64,000 nt of DNA from Bifidobacterium magnum (GTDB taxonomy: Bacteria > Actinomycetota > Actinomycetes > Actinomycetales > Bifidobacteriaceae): NCBI RefSeq assembly GCF_000741255.1, contig NZ_JGZB01000003.1:62001-126000 (forward strand). The letters run 5' to 3'. Shown here piece by piece: positions 29,601-37,390 of the stretch. The first letter of the stretch is position 1, and each line of letters starts with the position of its first letter. The position numbers and the translations under genes were made by a program. Below the pieces are notes generated by a model, which saw nothing but the letters and a program-made list of their open reading frames with translations, was not told the origin of the DNA and did not search any database.

Positions 29601-31122
29601 CGATCTTGGTGTGGACGCCGAAACGGGTGTGCGCGTATTGGATGCGCTTAAGGAACGCGGCGAAGTGTTGCAGGGGCGGTTTGACGCGCGCATGGCCGCC
29701 CATATTGAGCAATGGGTGCACGCCACCGTGCTGCGCATGATCCGTTCGCGTTCGTTGCGCCGCGCACGCGCGGCGATCCGGCCCGTTACGGGCGCCGACT
29801 ACCAGCGTTTCCTGTTGGACTTGCAGGGCGTAGGCGCTGAGGGAGCTCAACGGTATGAGGGGCCCGACGGCGTGCTGCGCGTGCTGGAACAGTGCGAAGG
29901 CGTGGAATTGCCGTTAAGCGTGTGGGAATCATGCATATTGCCCGCTCGCGTGCGCGATTACTCGCATTCCATGCTTGACGCCATAGTGGCGCAAGGTGCG
30001 GTGACATGGGTGATGGGCGAGCGCGGCGTGCGCTGGTATCCAGCCGATTCCGTACAAATGGCGGGTAATGGAACACAAACCAAGCCGGATGATCCGCACG
30101 ATCCGCTGTGCCGCGCCATACTTGCCGTGTTGGAACAGGGCGGCGCCTATGACGCTTCGCAGCTGACCACACTCGCCAACGAGCAATGGGCGCAGTACGG
30201 CGAACCATTGGTGGACGATCTTACGGGCGAACTCGTAACACCTACGTGGACGACCCAGCAATTTGAGCGGGCGTTATGGCAGTTGGTGGCTCAAGGCACG
30301 GTGACCAACAGCGCTTTGGAAGCCTTGCGGGCCCATGAAGCGGGCGAGTCGATGGGGACTTTGCACGCGCATGCCGTGCATGGCGTGGCGCGTTCCCTGC
30401 GATCTGTCCGCTCGATGCGCCATAGAATGCGGCCGCGCATGGCGCAGCCCAAAACTTTGGCCGGATTGTGGCGGTTGGTGACCGCAGATCAAGAACTGGT
30501 GTTCTCATTGACGCCCGAGCAGCATCTCATCGATCTTGTGGAAATATTGCTTGACCGTTATGGCCTGGTCGCGCCGCCATTGGTTGACATGGCGGGGATT
30601 GCCGGAGGATTTTCCGCGTTGTATCCGGTGCTGACACGCATGGAGGAGCATGGAAGTCTGGTACGCGGCATGTTCGTGGAAGGATTCGGCGCGGCACAGT
30701 TCGCGGCGCGCGAGACGGTGGACGCGTTGCGCATGGCGGGTTCCACTACCGCGGTCCGCGCCGTAACGCTGGGCGCCACCGATCCGGCCATGCTGTATGG
30801 GGCCGCCATCGCATGGCCGGCGCTGCCAGAGGACGCGGGCAAGCCTGTACGCAAAGAAGGAACATTGACGGTATTGCGTGACGGCAGGCCGATCCTGTGC
30901 ACGGCCGGACGTTCCAAGCGGCTTATAGCGTTCGAATCGGCCGGCACGTTGCTTGAAGACGCTTGCGAAGCCCTGGCCCGTCACCTTCTGCGCGAACACG
31001 GTCCCTCAGTGTCGTTCGACACCTGCAATGGTGAGCCGATCCGCGTGGGACAACCGGTATTCCATGCCTTGCGCGCCGCGGGATTCACGTTTACGCCCCA
31101 AGGCATGACCTTATACCGGTAA
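26653..31122 (+). CDS. lhr: Lhr-type large ATP-dependent helicase
   Basis: Superfamily 2 DNA/RNA helicase of 1489 aa, the full-length Lhr type involved in DNA repair. RecA1 has the Q-motif region QRQAWPAI, Walker A APTGSGKTLAAFLEAL, and the DEIH box LDEIHALAGTKRGSHL. RecA2 has TLVFVNSRGVAERLTA, SSLELGIDMGSVDLVIQ and LQRVGRADHTVGG. The Lhr winged-helix and core follow, then the long Lhr-CTD with further winged-helix domains. TAAAAT at 26640-26645 is seven bases before ATG 26653, with no ribosome-binding site: likely leaderless. It is convergent with parC, only 13 bp between stops. Confidence 0.93.
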   Translation: MIECMEGFAPQTRQWFKQTFGEPTDAQRQAWPAIRSGVNTLVIAPTGSGKTLAAFLEALDSIMRERAGHNRSRRNGVRVLYISPLKALGADVAKNLDVPLRGISEQYEAQGLAAPEVRVAMRSGDTDAKTRAAIARHAPDILVTTPESLYLMLTSKARETLRHVETVILDEIHALAGTKRGSHLALSLERLDALCETPAQRIGLSATVHPVEEVAAFLGGSRPVHIVNASAPPHVDLRVVDVSERVSKPARMQEPVEDASQSTQITFSIWPQVQRSVLDAILEHRTTLVFVNSRGVAERLTAQVNDLYAERVKALEGDVIQTAWGQHGDGPQEPRHRRGSYGSTSMLVSAPDPDATIAMAHHGSVSKDRRKQIEDDLKRGKLRCVIATSSLELGIDMGSVDLVIQIAPPLSISSGLQRVGRADHTVGGMSHALLYPLTRQEIVATGTAVEHMRMGALEPTAMVCNALDVLAQQTVAAASMEPVSVDAWYALIRKAAPYAALGREAFDSVINLLTGAYNSEEFSAFRPPLMFAEDSGMISARPGAQRLAVTSGGTIPDRGMYTVVLPESQAGSGPKRVGELDEEMVYETRVGDIITLGTSTWQVQKITNDRVMVVPAPGRSARLPFWHGDQAGRSYTFGLAQAQWMHDMNAGFVPAVDNDICNRPTFTEPVRDRLAQDGFDDNAIADLAMFLADQRASTGVVPDATRMVVEHTRSEEGDWTVLIHSQLGRRVHEPWALAINAKLQQRYGFSGQIFAADDGIVIRLPDGDGTIDVAGAMRFDCEDLTRIVTEQVGGSVLFASRFREVAARSLFMPRMNPGKRVPLWQQRLRASQLLAAARPIKDFPLILETTRECLQDVYDLPALKEVMGRIGAGQILIDEVTTDYPSPMAEHLMFGFVGSVMYEGDAPLAERNTQLLSMDPAMLEQLLGEADYASVLDAESIDDTVHALAERSFWNELDEQDVTGRVNRYAKTHGPFTAAQMIADLGVDAETGVRVLDALKERGEVLQGRFDARMAAHIEQWVHATVLRMIRSRSLRRARAAIRPVTGADYQRFLLDLQGVGAEGAQRYEGPDGVLRVLEQCEGVELPLSVWESCILPARVRDYSHSMLDAIVAQGAVTWVMGERGVRWYPADSVQMAGNGTQTKPDDPHDPLCRAILAVLEQGGAYDASQLTTLANEQWAQYGEPLVDDLTGELVTPTWTTQQFERALWQLVAQGTVTNSALEALRAHEAGESMGTLHAHAVHGVARSLRSVRSMRHRMRPRMAQPKTLAGLWRLVTADQELVFSLTPEQHLIDLVEILLDRYGLVAPPLVDMAGIAGGFSALYPVLTRMEEHGSLVRGMFVEGFGAAQFAARETVDALRMAGSTTAVRAVTLGATDPAMLYGAAIAWPALPEDAGKPVRKEGTLTVLRDGRPILCTAGRSKRLIAFESAGTLLEDACEALARHLLREHGPSVSFDTCNGEPIRVGQPVFHALRAAGFTFTPQGMTLYR

Positions 31123-31135
31123 CCAATGGCGGATG

Positions 31136-33832
31136 TCAGTCGACCATGGCGATAGGGGCGTCGAGCGGCGTGCCCGAACCGTCACGGCGCATATCCACGG
31201 CCGGTAGCGGCACAGCGTGGCCCGACTGCGTAACGGCATGCAGCGGATACAAGCCCACATGGGCGCGGATCAGCGTGTTCTGGCCCTTCAAGAAGCGTTG
31301 CGAGCGCACGCCGCCTGTCGCGCGTCCCTTGGTGGGGTAGAGCGCATACGGCGTGATCTTGGCCGAACCGTTGTCCGTGCCATCCAGTGCGTTCGCATCG
31401 CCAGCGACTGTCAGTACAACGGCGCCACTGGCTGTGCTCGTTACGGTTTCGTTGCCGTCTTCGTCGGTTTCCGTCTGCGCCTCATGCCATGCGATGTCGT
31501 CTTGCTGGACGATGGCGCACGTGAGCACACGGGCTCCCTCGGCCAAGCGCATGCCGGCCATGCCGCCCGAATTGCGGCCCTGCGGGCGCACGTTGCGCGC
31601 GTCGAACGTGAGCAACGAGGCGTCGGAAGCAACCATCACAAAGCGGTCGGCGTCGGCGGCGTCGGCGGCCATAATGACTTCGTCGCCGTCCTTGAGCGCC
31701 ATAACCATCCACGAGTCCATCGTGGTGGGCGCTTCGCGGTTCCAGCGCTTGACCACGCCGTTGCGCGTGCCGATCGCCATGGGGGAGAGCGGTTCGTCCC
31801 CTTCTTCCACGGGAGTCATGGCTACGGCGGCCACCACATGTTCGCCTTCGATGGGATCCGTACTCTGCGTGGCCGTGATCAGCTCGTCCGCAGGCACGCC
31901 GCCTGCGAGAGAAATGGCGCCGTCGGCCAGTTTGAGCGCGGGCAGTTCCACCGTATGCGCCAATACCATGCGGCCCTGCGAAGTGACGAGCGCATAGTCG
32001 GCGCGTGTGGTGGTGCGGATCAACGACGTGATCACGCTGTCGGACAGCTCCCCGTCGCCGGGCCAGTAGTCGCCCTTGCGGTACGCGTCATACGCCTGTG
32101 CGGGCAGACGTCCGATCAGTCCCGTGGCGCTCATGGCCACCACGCACGGTTCGTCGTCGATCTGCAGCGCCTGCGTCACATCGCCGTCGGCGCTTTTGCG
32201 TGCGGCGGCCACATCCGCGGCCGTGCTCGAAAGCATCGTCGCGTTGCGGGCCGCGGCCAGCGCTGTGGACGGCATCGTGTCGCCCTGGATTTGCACGGGG
32301 CGCAGCGTGCCCGATTCGTCGGCGGCGAGGATCACGGTGCGGCGCGGCGTGCCATAGGCGGCCACAGCCTCGTCCATCTCGTTGATCACCACTTCGTCAA
32401 GCGTATCCTGGGATGAAAGAATGCGTTCAAGCTCTTCAAGCTTGGCGTGCAAGTCGTCGCGCTCGGCTTCCAGTTCGATGCGGCTCATCTTCGTCAGGCG
32501 CCGCAGGCGCAAATCGAGAATGTACTGCGACTGGATGTCGTCGAGTCCGAACGTGTCCATAAGGCCGGCCTTGGCAGCCTCGGCGTTTTCGGAGGAGCGG
32601 ATCACGGCGATGACCTGGTCGATGTCGACCATGGCCAGCAGCATGCCTTCCACCAGATGCAGGCGGTCGAGCGCCTTGCGCTTGCGGAATTCGCTACGGC
32701 GGCGAATCACGGTACGGCGGTGTCCGATCCATACGTCGAGCATTTCACGCAGGCCCATCGTGTGGGGGCGTCCGTCGACCAACGCCACATTGTTGATCGT
32801 GAAATTCTCCTGCAACGGCGTGTGCTTGAGCAGTTGCACGAGTACGGCGTTCGGATCGTATCCCGTTTTGACTTCGATGACGATGCGCGTGCCGTTATGG
32901 CGGTCCGTCAGGTCGATGGCGCTCGTAATGCCTTCAAGCTTATGGTTCTTGACTCCGTCCGAAATGCGTTCCAGCACGCGTTCCGGTCCTACCATGTACG
33001 GCAGTTCGGTGACGACAATCGCCTTCTTGCGGGCCGTCACGTTCTCGATATGCGTGCGGGCGCGCGTGGTGACGGCGCCGCGGCCATGATCGTACGCGTC
33101 ACGGATGCCGTCGGTACCGATAATCGTGCCGCCGCCCGGCCAGTCCGGTCCCGGCACGTACTTCATAAGATCGTCCAATGTCGCGTCGGGATGGCGCATC
33201 ACATATTTTGCGGCCGCCACAACTTCGCCCACATTGTGCGTGGCCATGTTTGTGGCCATGCCCACGGCGATGCCTGCGGCACCGTTGACCAGCAGGTTCG
33301 GCAACGCGGCCGGCAGCACCGTCGGCTCCTGCAACTTGTTGTCGTAATTCGGCGTGAAATCGACAGTATCCTCGTCAATGTCGGCGTTCATGCCGAGGGC
33401 CGCCGCGTCCAGGCGCGCCTCCGTATAACGCGAAGCTGCGGGACCGTCGTCCAGCGAACCGAAATTGCCGTGGCCGTCCACCAGCGGCAGACGCATGGCG
33501 AAAGGCTGGGCCAAACGCACCATGGCCTCATAAATGGCCGAATCGCCATGCGGATGCAGCTTGCCCATCACTTCGCCCACCACACGGGCCGACTTCATGT
33601 ACGCGCGTGTGGGCAACAGGTTCATTTGGCCCATCTGGTACACAATGCGCCGCTGCACGGGCTTCATGCCATCGCGCGCATCGGGCAAAGCGCGCGCATA
33701 GATAACGGAATATGCATACTCGAGGAACGATTTGCTCATTTCCTCATTCAGTGGCGTTTCCACAATATGTTCGTGAACTGTGCGGGGATCAAAGTCCGAT
33801 TTTGTCTTTGTCTTTGTACGACGCGATGCCAT
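31136..33832 (-). CDS. parC: DNA topoisomerase IV subunit A (ParC/GyrA2)
   Basis: DNA-cleaving subunit of the type IIA topoisomerase with ParE, 898 aa. The winged-helix/tower core has the catalytic Tyr136 in [10 protein letters not shown]. The quinolone-resistance segment [19 protein letters not shown] has Ser98 and Glu102, the unmutated ParC-like pair. A coiled-coil ([20 protein letters not shown]) precedes the C-terminal beta-pinwheel, which has a degenerate GyrA-box-like [12 protein letters not shown]. The start ATG 33832 (MASRRTK) has GAGGAG nine bases before it; a TTG five codons earlier is less likely. ParE/ParC linkage and homology to Streptomyces gyrA2 support ParC rather than GyrA. 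Confidence 0.9.
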   Translation of the reverse strand: MASRRTKTKTKSDFDPRTVHEHIVETPLNEEMSKSFLEYAYSVIYARALPDARDGMKPVQRRIVYQMGQMNLLPTRAYMKSARVVGEVMGKLHPHGDSAIYEAMVRLAQPFAMRLPLVDGHGNFGSLDDGPAASRYTEARLDAAALGMNADIDEDTVDFTPNYDNKLQEPTVLPAALPNLLVNGAAGIAVGMATNMATHNVGEVVAAAKYVMRHPDATLDDLMKYVPGPDWPGGGTIIGTDGIRDAYDHGRGAVTTRARTHIENVTARKKAIVVTELPYMVGPERVLERISDGVKNHKLEGITSAIDLTDRHNGTRIVIEVKTGYDPNAVLVQLLKHTPLQENFTINNVALVDGRPHTMGLREMLDVWIGHRRTVIRRRSEFRKRKALDRLHLVEGMLLAMVDIDQVIAVIRSSENAEAAKAGLMDTFGLDDIQSQYILDLRLRRLTKMSRIELEAERDDLHAKLEELERILSSQDTLDEVVINEMDEAVAAYGTPRRTVILAADESGTLRPVQIQGDTMPSTALAAARNATMLSSTAADVAAARKSADGDVTQALQIDDEPCVVAMSATGLIGRLPAQAYDAYRKGDYWPGDGELSDSVITSLIRTTTRADYALVTSQGRMVLAHTVELPALKLADGAISLAGGVPADELITATQSTDPIEGEHVVAAVAMTPVEEGDEPLSPMAIGTRNGVVKRWNREAPTTMDSWMVMALKDGDEVIMAADAADADRFVMVASDASLLTFDARNVRPQGRNSGGMAGMRLAEGARVLTCAIVQQDDIAWHEAQTETDEDGNETVTSTASGAVVLTVAGDANALDGTDNGSAKITPYALYPTKGRATGGVRSQRFLKGQNTLIRAHVGLYPLHAVTQSGHAVPLPAVDMRRDGSGTPLDAPIAMVD

Positions 33833-33922
33833 GCACCCACTCCTCAAGCGATAACCAACCTTTCCATAATAGCAACGCCCGCAATGTATCGCGCGTGTTT
33901 GTGTTCACGCCTGAGTGGTTGA

Positions 33923-35203
33923 ATGGGACGCATGATTGAACTGCCGAGCATGCATGAGCTTCTGTCCTTCGTACCCACCGCGACATATGGGGATAGCGCC
34001 GCGCCGACCGTGTTGCCGGGCCAAGCCGTGCCCGAAGGACTGCCATGCGCCACCACGCAGGCGCGAGGAGGAGCCTTGCACCTGTCCAGCGTGCTGCCGG
34101 CCGTAAGCTCCGCATTGGGAACACCCGTAGCCACGGCCATACACCAGAAGCCCCAAGCATTGCAGGAAGCGCTCGGCATTCCCGACGCGCGCAGCGCCGT
34201 GGTGGTGCTTGTGGACGGCCTGGGCTACTGGAACCTGCAGGAATTCACGGGACATGCGCCCTACCTGCGCTCGCTCTTGAAAAACAGCGTCAACCAGCGC
34301 CCTATCAGCACATGCTCACCCAGTACCACGGTGGCCGCGATGGGAACCTTCGGCACAGGAACCTGCCCGGGACTGACGGGCATGACGGGATACACGCAAT
34401 ACAATCCCGAACAGGACTCCATAGCCCAGCTCATCCAGTTCAAAAACGCGCTCGATCCGCTGGACCTGCAGCGCCAGCCCACCATTTTCGAACAGCTCGC
34501 TGAGCAAGACGTGCGCGCCACAAGCGTGGGGCTCTACAAATTCGCGCATTCGCCCATGACCAAGGCTGCATTGCGCGGCAGCAACTATATCAGCGACGAA
34601 CGGCCCAACCAGCGCGTGAAAAAAGCGGCACTCGCCGCCAAGGAACCCGGATTGACCTACCTGTACTTGCGCGATGTGGACAAGAACGGCCACGCGTCGG
34701 GATGGGGCAGTGAACCGTGGGTGGAAGCGCTCGAAAAGGCCGACGCCCAGCTGGGACTGTTGCGTCGCAGCGTTCCCCAAGGCACATTGATCGTCATCGT
34801 CGCCGACCATGGCATGGTGGCCGCGGAAGGCGGCATGCGTATCGATATCGCCAAGGAGCCGCAATTGGCGCAAGGCGTGCGACTGGTGGGCGGCGAACCG
34901 CGATGCGTCTCGCTGTACGCGCAGCCGGGTGAAGATGCGCAAGACATTGCACAGCGCTGGCGTGACCGGCTGGGGGACAAGGCGTGGATCCGTACGTGCC
35001 AGGAACTTGTGGATTCGGGATTTTACGGACCCGTCGATCCGCGCATCATGCCCGTCATTGGGGATGTCGTGGCGTGTGCCGCGGGCAATGTCACCTTGGT
35101 GGACAGCCGAACGCAAACGGAGATGGCCATGTCGCTGCCCGGCGTGCACGGTTCCCAGACAATGTTGGAAATGGACATCCCCTGTCTGATCGACGTAGCG
35201 TGA
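33923..35203 (+). CDS. Alkaline-phosphatase-superfamily phosphodiesterase/nucleotide pyrophosphatase
   Basis: Type I phosphodiesterase fold, 426 aa, no signal peptide, so probably cytoplasmic. Metal- and phosphate-binding motifs are present: VVVLVDGLGYWNL, STTVAAMGTFGTG (the Thr is the presumed nucleophile), DVDKNGHASGWGS and VIVADHGM. Members with this layout occur beside parC and sepH in Actinobacteria, but substrate is unknown. The start is ATG 33923, or ATG 33932, which removes three residues; neither has a strong ribosome-binding site. The stop is 2 bp from the stop of the convergent sepH gene. Confidence 0.8.
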   Translation: MGRMIELPSMHELLSFVPTATYGDSAAPTVLPGQAVPEGLPCATTQARGGALHLSSVLPAVSSALGTPVATAIHQKPQALQEALGIPDARSAVVVLVDGLGYWNLQEFTGHAPYLRSLLKNSVNQRPISTCSPSTTVAAMGTFGTGTCPGLTGMTGYTQYNPEQDSIAQLIQFKNALDPLDLQRQPTIFEQLAEQDVRATSVGLYKFAHSPMTKAALRGSNYISDERPNQRVKKAALAAKEPGLTYLYLRDVDKNGHASGWGSEPWVEALEKADAQLGLLRRSVPQGTLIVIVADHGMVAAEGGMRIDIAKEPQLAQGVRLVGGEPRCVSLYAQPGEDAQDIAQRWRDRLGDKAWIRTCQELVDSGFYGPVDPRIMPVIGDVVACAAGNVTLVDSRTQTEMAMSLPGVHGSQTMLEMDIPCLIDVA

Positions 35204-35205
35204 AT

Positions 35206-36402
35206 TTACTTGCCGAACAGGATTTCGTCCCAGCTCGGCATGGGGTTGCGGTTCGAGCGGCGTGACGTCTTCGAAGCGGAATCCGTGTGAGTGGCGTGCA
35301 CCATGGGAGTCTCTTCGGTTGCGGTGAGGTCCGCGGTGGGGCTGGCCATCGGCTGTACAGGCTGGGAAGACTGCGTCGACTGCACGCGTTTGGGCTGATA
35401 GGGCTCGACGGTTTGGCTCAGCGCCGGCTTGTCCGCAAGCGGCGACGGTTCTGCCGCGGCCGGCTCTTCTTCCGGCGGCTGCGTTTGCGCTTCCTGCTCC
35501 GGTTCCGGGTTGACCGTGGTTTCCGGCGCGGCGACGGGCTCACTTGGTTCGGCGGATGCTGCCGGCTGGGACACTTCGTCAGCTTCGGCCGTCTCTTCCG
35601 GCACAGACTCGGATACGGCGACTTCCATCGACGTCATCGCGACATGTTCTTGGGAGACCGTGGTCGTCACGGTACCGGGCTCGCCATACGGTGCGGCTGA
35701 CGGATGAGTGTACTGCTGCTGGGGCGGCAACGGGGAAGTAGCGGGAGCCGCGACCATTTCGGCCATTGATTCAGGCAACGACAGGTAGCTGGAGGCCTGG
35801 TCGGCGCCGTTGTCGGGAGTCTCGCACAACAGGCGGCATGCGGGATCGTTTTCGCACACTACGGCGTTGTCGTTCATATTCCATGCCCAGCATGCGATCA
35901 CTACGCGATTCTGGTAGCGGAACGTGGCCGTAATGCGCCAAGGCTCGTGGCCGCGGCGCGTCGCGCTCCACTGGACGCTGTCGGGACGCACCTGCAATGC
36001 GGTAAGGGAACGCTCCATCAATTCGGAAAGCGTATGCGCTCCGCTCTCCTTGGGCGCCTTGACACGCAGGAACTGTTGCACGGCGAAGTTCTTTTCCGTC
36101 TGGACGGACGCGGAAAAACGGTGGACCTGTTCCACACTCACACCGAAACGTTTGGCGACGCGCTCAGGGTCGGCGCCCGCGCGGATCAGCGACTGGATCT
36201 GCGGAATGGGCAGCGACGGCTGATGGATGGGGGCGTGGCCGTTGTCCGTCTGGTTCGACAAAATGCGATTCGCAGTAGCCACGGCCTTGTTCAGCGTCTC
36301 ATCCACTTCCACGAGGAATTCGCGGCCTCCCGCGGTAAACACCAGCTGGCCGGACGGCGTGACACCGTTAAACTGAGCTACTGATTCAGGTTCTCCACTC
36401 AT
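35206..36402 (-). CDS. sepH: SepH-like septation/cell-division protein (DUF3071)
   Basis: FtsZ-associated division protein of Actinobacteria, 398 aa. The N-terminal DUF3071 region has an internal helix-turn-helix (LIRAGADPERVAKRFGVSVE). A long Pro/Glu/Ala/Thr-rich disordered region follows (residues about 220-375). The conserved C-terminal peptide is RNPMPSWDEILFGK. In Streptomyces SepH binds FtsZ and promotes its assembly, with the N-terminal domain required. GGAG precedes ATG 36402 by about five bases. Neighbours DUF4193, dut and rel are also adjacent in Streptomyces. Confidence in the family is high; the cellular role is by homology. Confidence 0.87.
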   Translation of the reverse strand: MSGEPESVAQFNGVTPSGQLVFTAGGREFLVEVDETLNKAVATANRILSNQTDNGHAPIHQPSLPIPQIQSLIRAGADPERVAKRFGVSVEQVHRFSASVQTEKNFAVQQFLRVKAPKESGAHTLSELMERSLTALQVRPDSVQWSATRRGHEPWRITATFRYQNRVVIACWAWNMNDNAVVCENDPACRLLCETPDNGADQASSYLSLPESMAEMVAAPATSPLPPQQQYTHPSAAPYGEPGTVTTTVSQEHVAMTSMEVAVSESVPEETAEADEVSQPAASAEPSEPVAAPETTVNPEPEQEAQTQPPEEEPAAAEPSPLADKPALSQTVEPYQPKRVQSTQSSQPVQPMASPTADLTATEETPMVHATHTDSASKTSRRSNRNPMPSWDEILFGK

Positions 36403-36463
36403 GCATGCTCCGTTTTTCTTGGTAAGTATAGAGCCATATTACACGCGCACTGACGTGTCGAAC

Positions 36464-36491
36464 TTTACGTATGTTATAAATCGTGTATCCT
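36464..36491 (+). promoter_or_regulatory. Predicted promoter of the DUF4193-dut unit
   Basis: TTTACG (36464-36469) and TATCCT (36486-36491) are separated by 16 bp in an AT-rich stretch just upstream of the DUF4193 gene. The leader would be about 70 nt. Confidence 0.55.
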
Positions 36492-36568
36492 ATGCGGGGT
36501 AAACGTCTCCATATAGGGGCGTTTTGTGGTATTACAGTGCACATACTTTATTAACGAAAGGGATTACC

Positions 36569-36865
36569 ATGGCACAGGATTATGATTCCCCTCGCAATAC
36601 CAACGATGAGGATGAGGAGTCGCTGCAGGCCTTGAGCAAGAGCTCCCACAGCACCGCCACGGACATGGACGATGACGAGAACGCCATCGCCGAGGATTAC
36701 GAGCTGCCGGGCGCCGACCTGAGCAATGAAGACGCGTCGGTGACCGTAGTGCCCATGCAGGGTGACGAGTTCATTTGCGCCGAATGCTTCCTGGTCAAGC
36801 ACCGCAGCCAGCTCGCCTACATGAACGAGGATGGCCAGCCGGTGTGTCAGGAGTGTGCTGCTTAA
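36569..36865 (+). CDS. DUF4193 zinc-ribbon protein
   Basis: A 98-residue acidic protein with a disordered N-terminal half and a C-terminal zinc-ribbon-like part with paired cysteines (FICAECFLVKHRSQLA, then PVCQECAA). Conserved upstream of dut in Actinobacteria. GAAAGGGA lies before ATG 36569; an upstream in-frame ATG at 36524 lacks a ribosome-binding site. The TAA overlaps the dut ATG by one base (TAATG), so the two genes are translationally coupled. Function unknown; the ribbon suggests contact with nucleic acid or RNA polymerase, which is inference. Confidence 0.8.
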   Translation: MAQDYDSPRNTNDEDEESLQALSKSSHSTATDMDDDENAIAEDYELPGADLSNEDASVTVVPMQGDEFICAECFLVKHRSQLAYMNEDGQPVCQECAA

Positions 36866-37338
36866 TGGCGTTTGACGAGGCGTATTGCGAACCGGAGCAA
36901 ATTGAAGTACTTGTCCAATCCGTGGACGGTTCGTCTCAACAGACGTTGCAGTATATGCATGCGGGAGACGCGGGCGCCGATCTGGTCACCACATGCGACG
37001 TGACATTGCGTCCGTTCGAACGCGCGCTGGTTCCCACGGGAGTGGCGATCGCGTTGCCGGCGGGATATGTGGGGTTTGTCCATCCGCGCTCGGGGTTGGC
37101 CGTCAAGCGCGGGGTGACTGTGCTCAATGCGCCGGGCACGATTGACGCGGGATACAGGGGAGAAATCAAAGTCCCGCTTATCAATCTGGATCCGGAACAC
37201 ACTGTCGTGTTCCATGCGGGCGAGCGTATTGCGCAGCTTGTGATCCAGCGGTATGTCGAGGCGGTGTTCATACCGGCCGACACGCTTCCCGGATCCGACC
37301 GGTCCACGAGGGGATTCGGCTCAACGGGAGTGAAGTAG
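36865..37338 (+). CDS. dut: dUTP diphosphatase
   Basis: Trimeric enzyme hydrolysing dUTP to dUMP, preventing uracil in DNA. All five motifs are present in order: AGDAGADL, PRSGLAVK, NAPGTIDAGYRGEI, RIAQLVIQ, and the C-terminal RSTRGFGSTG that closes over the active site. Length of 157 aa is typical. The start ATG at 36865 overlaps the preceding stop by one base; AGGAG at 36849 serves as ribosome-binding site. Confidence 0.96.
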   Translation: MAFDEAYCEPEQIEVLVQSVDGSSQQTLQYMHAGDAGADLVTTCDVTLRPFERALVPTGVAIALPAGYVGFVHPRSGLAVKRGVTVLNAPGTIDAGYRGEIKVPLINLDPEHTVVFHAGERIAQLVIQRYVEAVFIPADTLPGSDRSTRGFGSTGVK

Positions 37339-37348
37339 GCGAGGGGCT

Positions 37349-37354
37349 TACAAT
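37349..37354 (+). promoter_or_regulatory. Probable -10 element for rel
   Basis: TACAAT in the 52-bp dut-rel gap, with no convincing -35. It gives a leader of about 30 nt before the rel ribosome-binding site. Confidence 0.4.
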
Positions 37355-37390
37355 ACGGGTAACGCGGATCCGCGGCAGGAAGGTTGAGGA

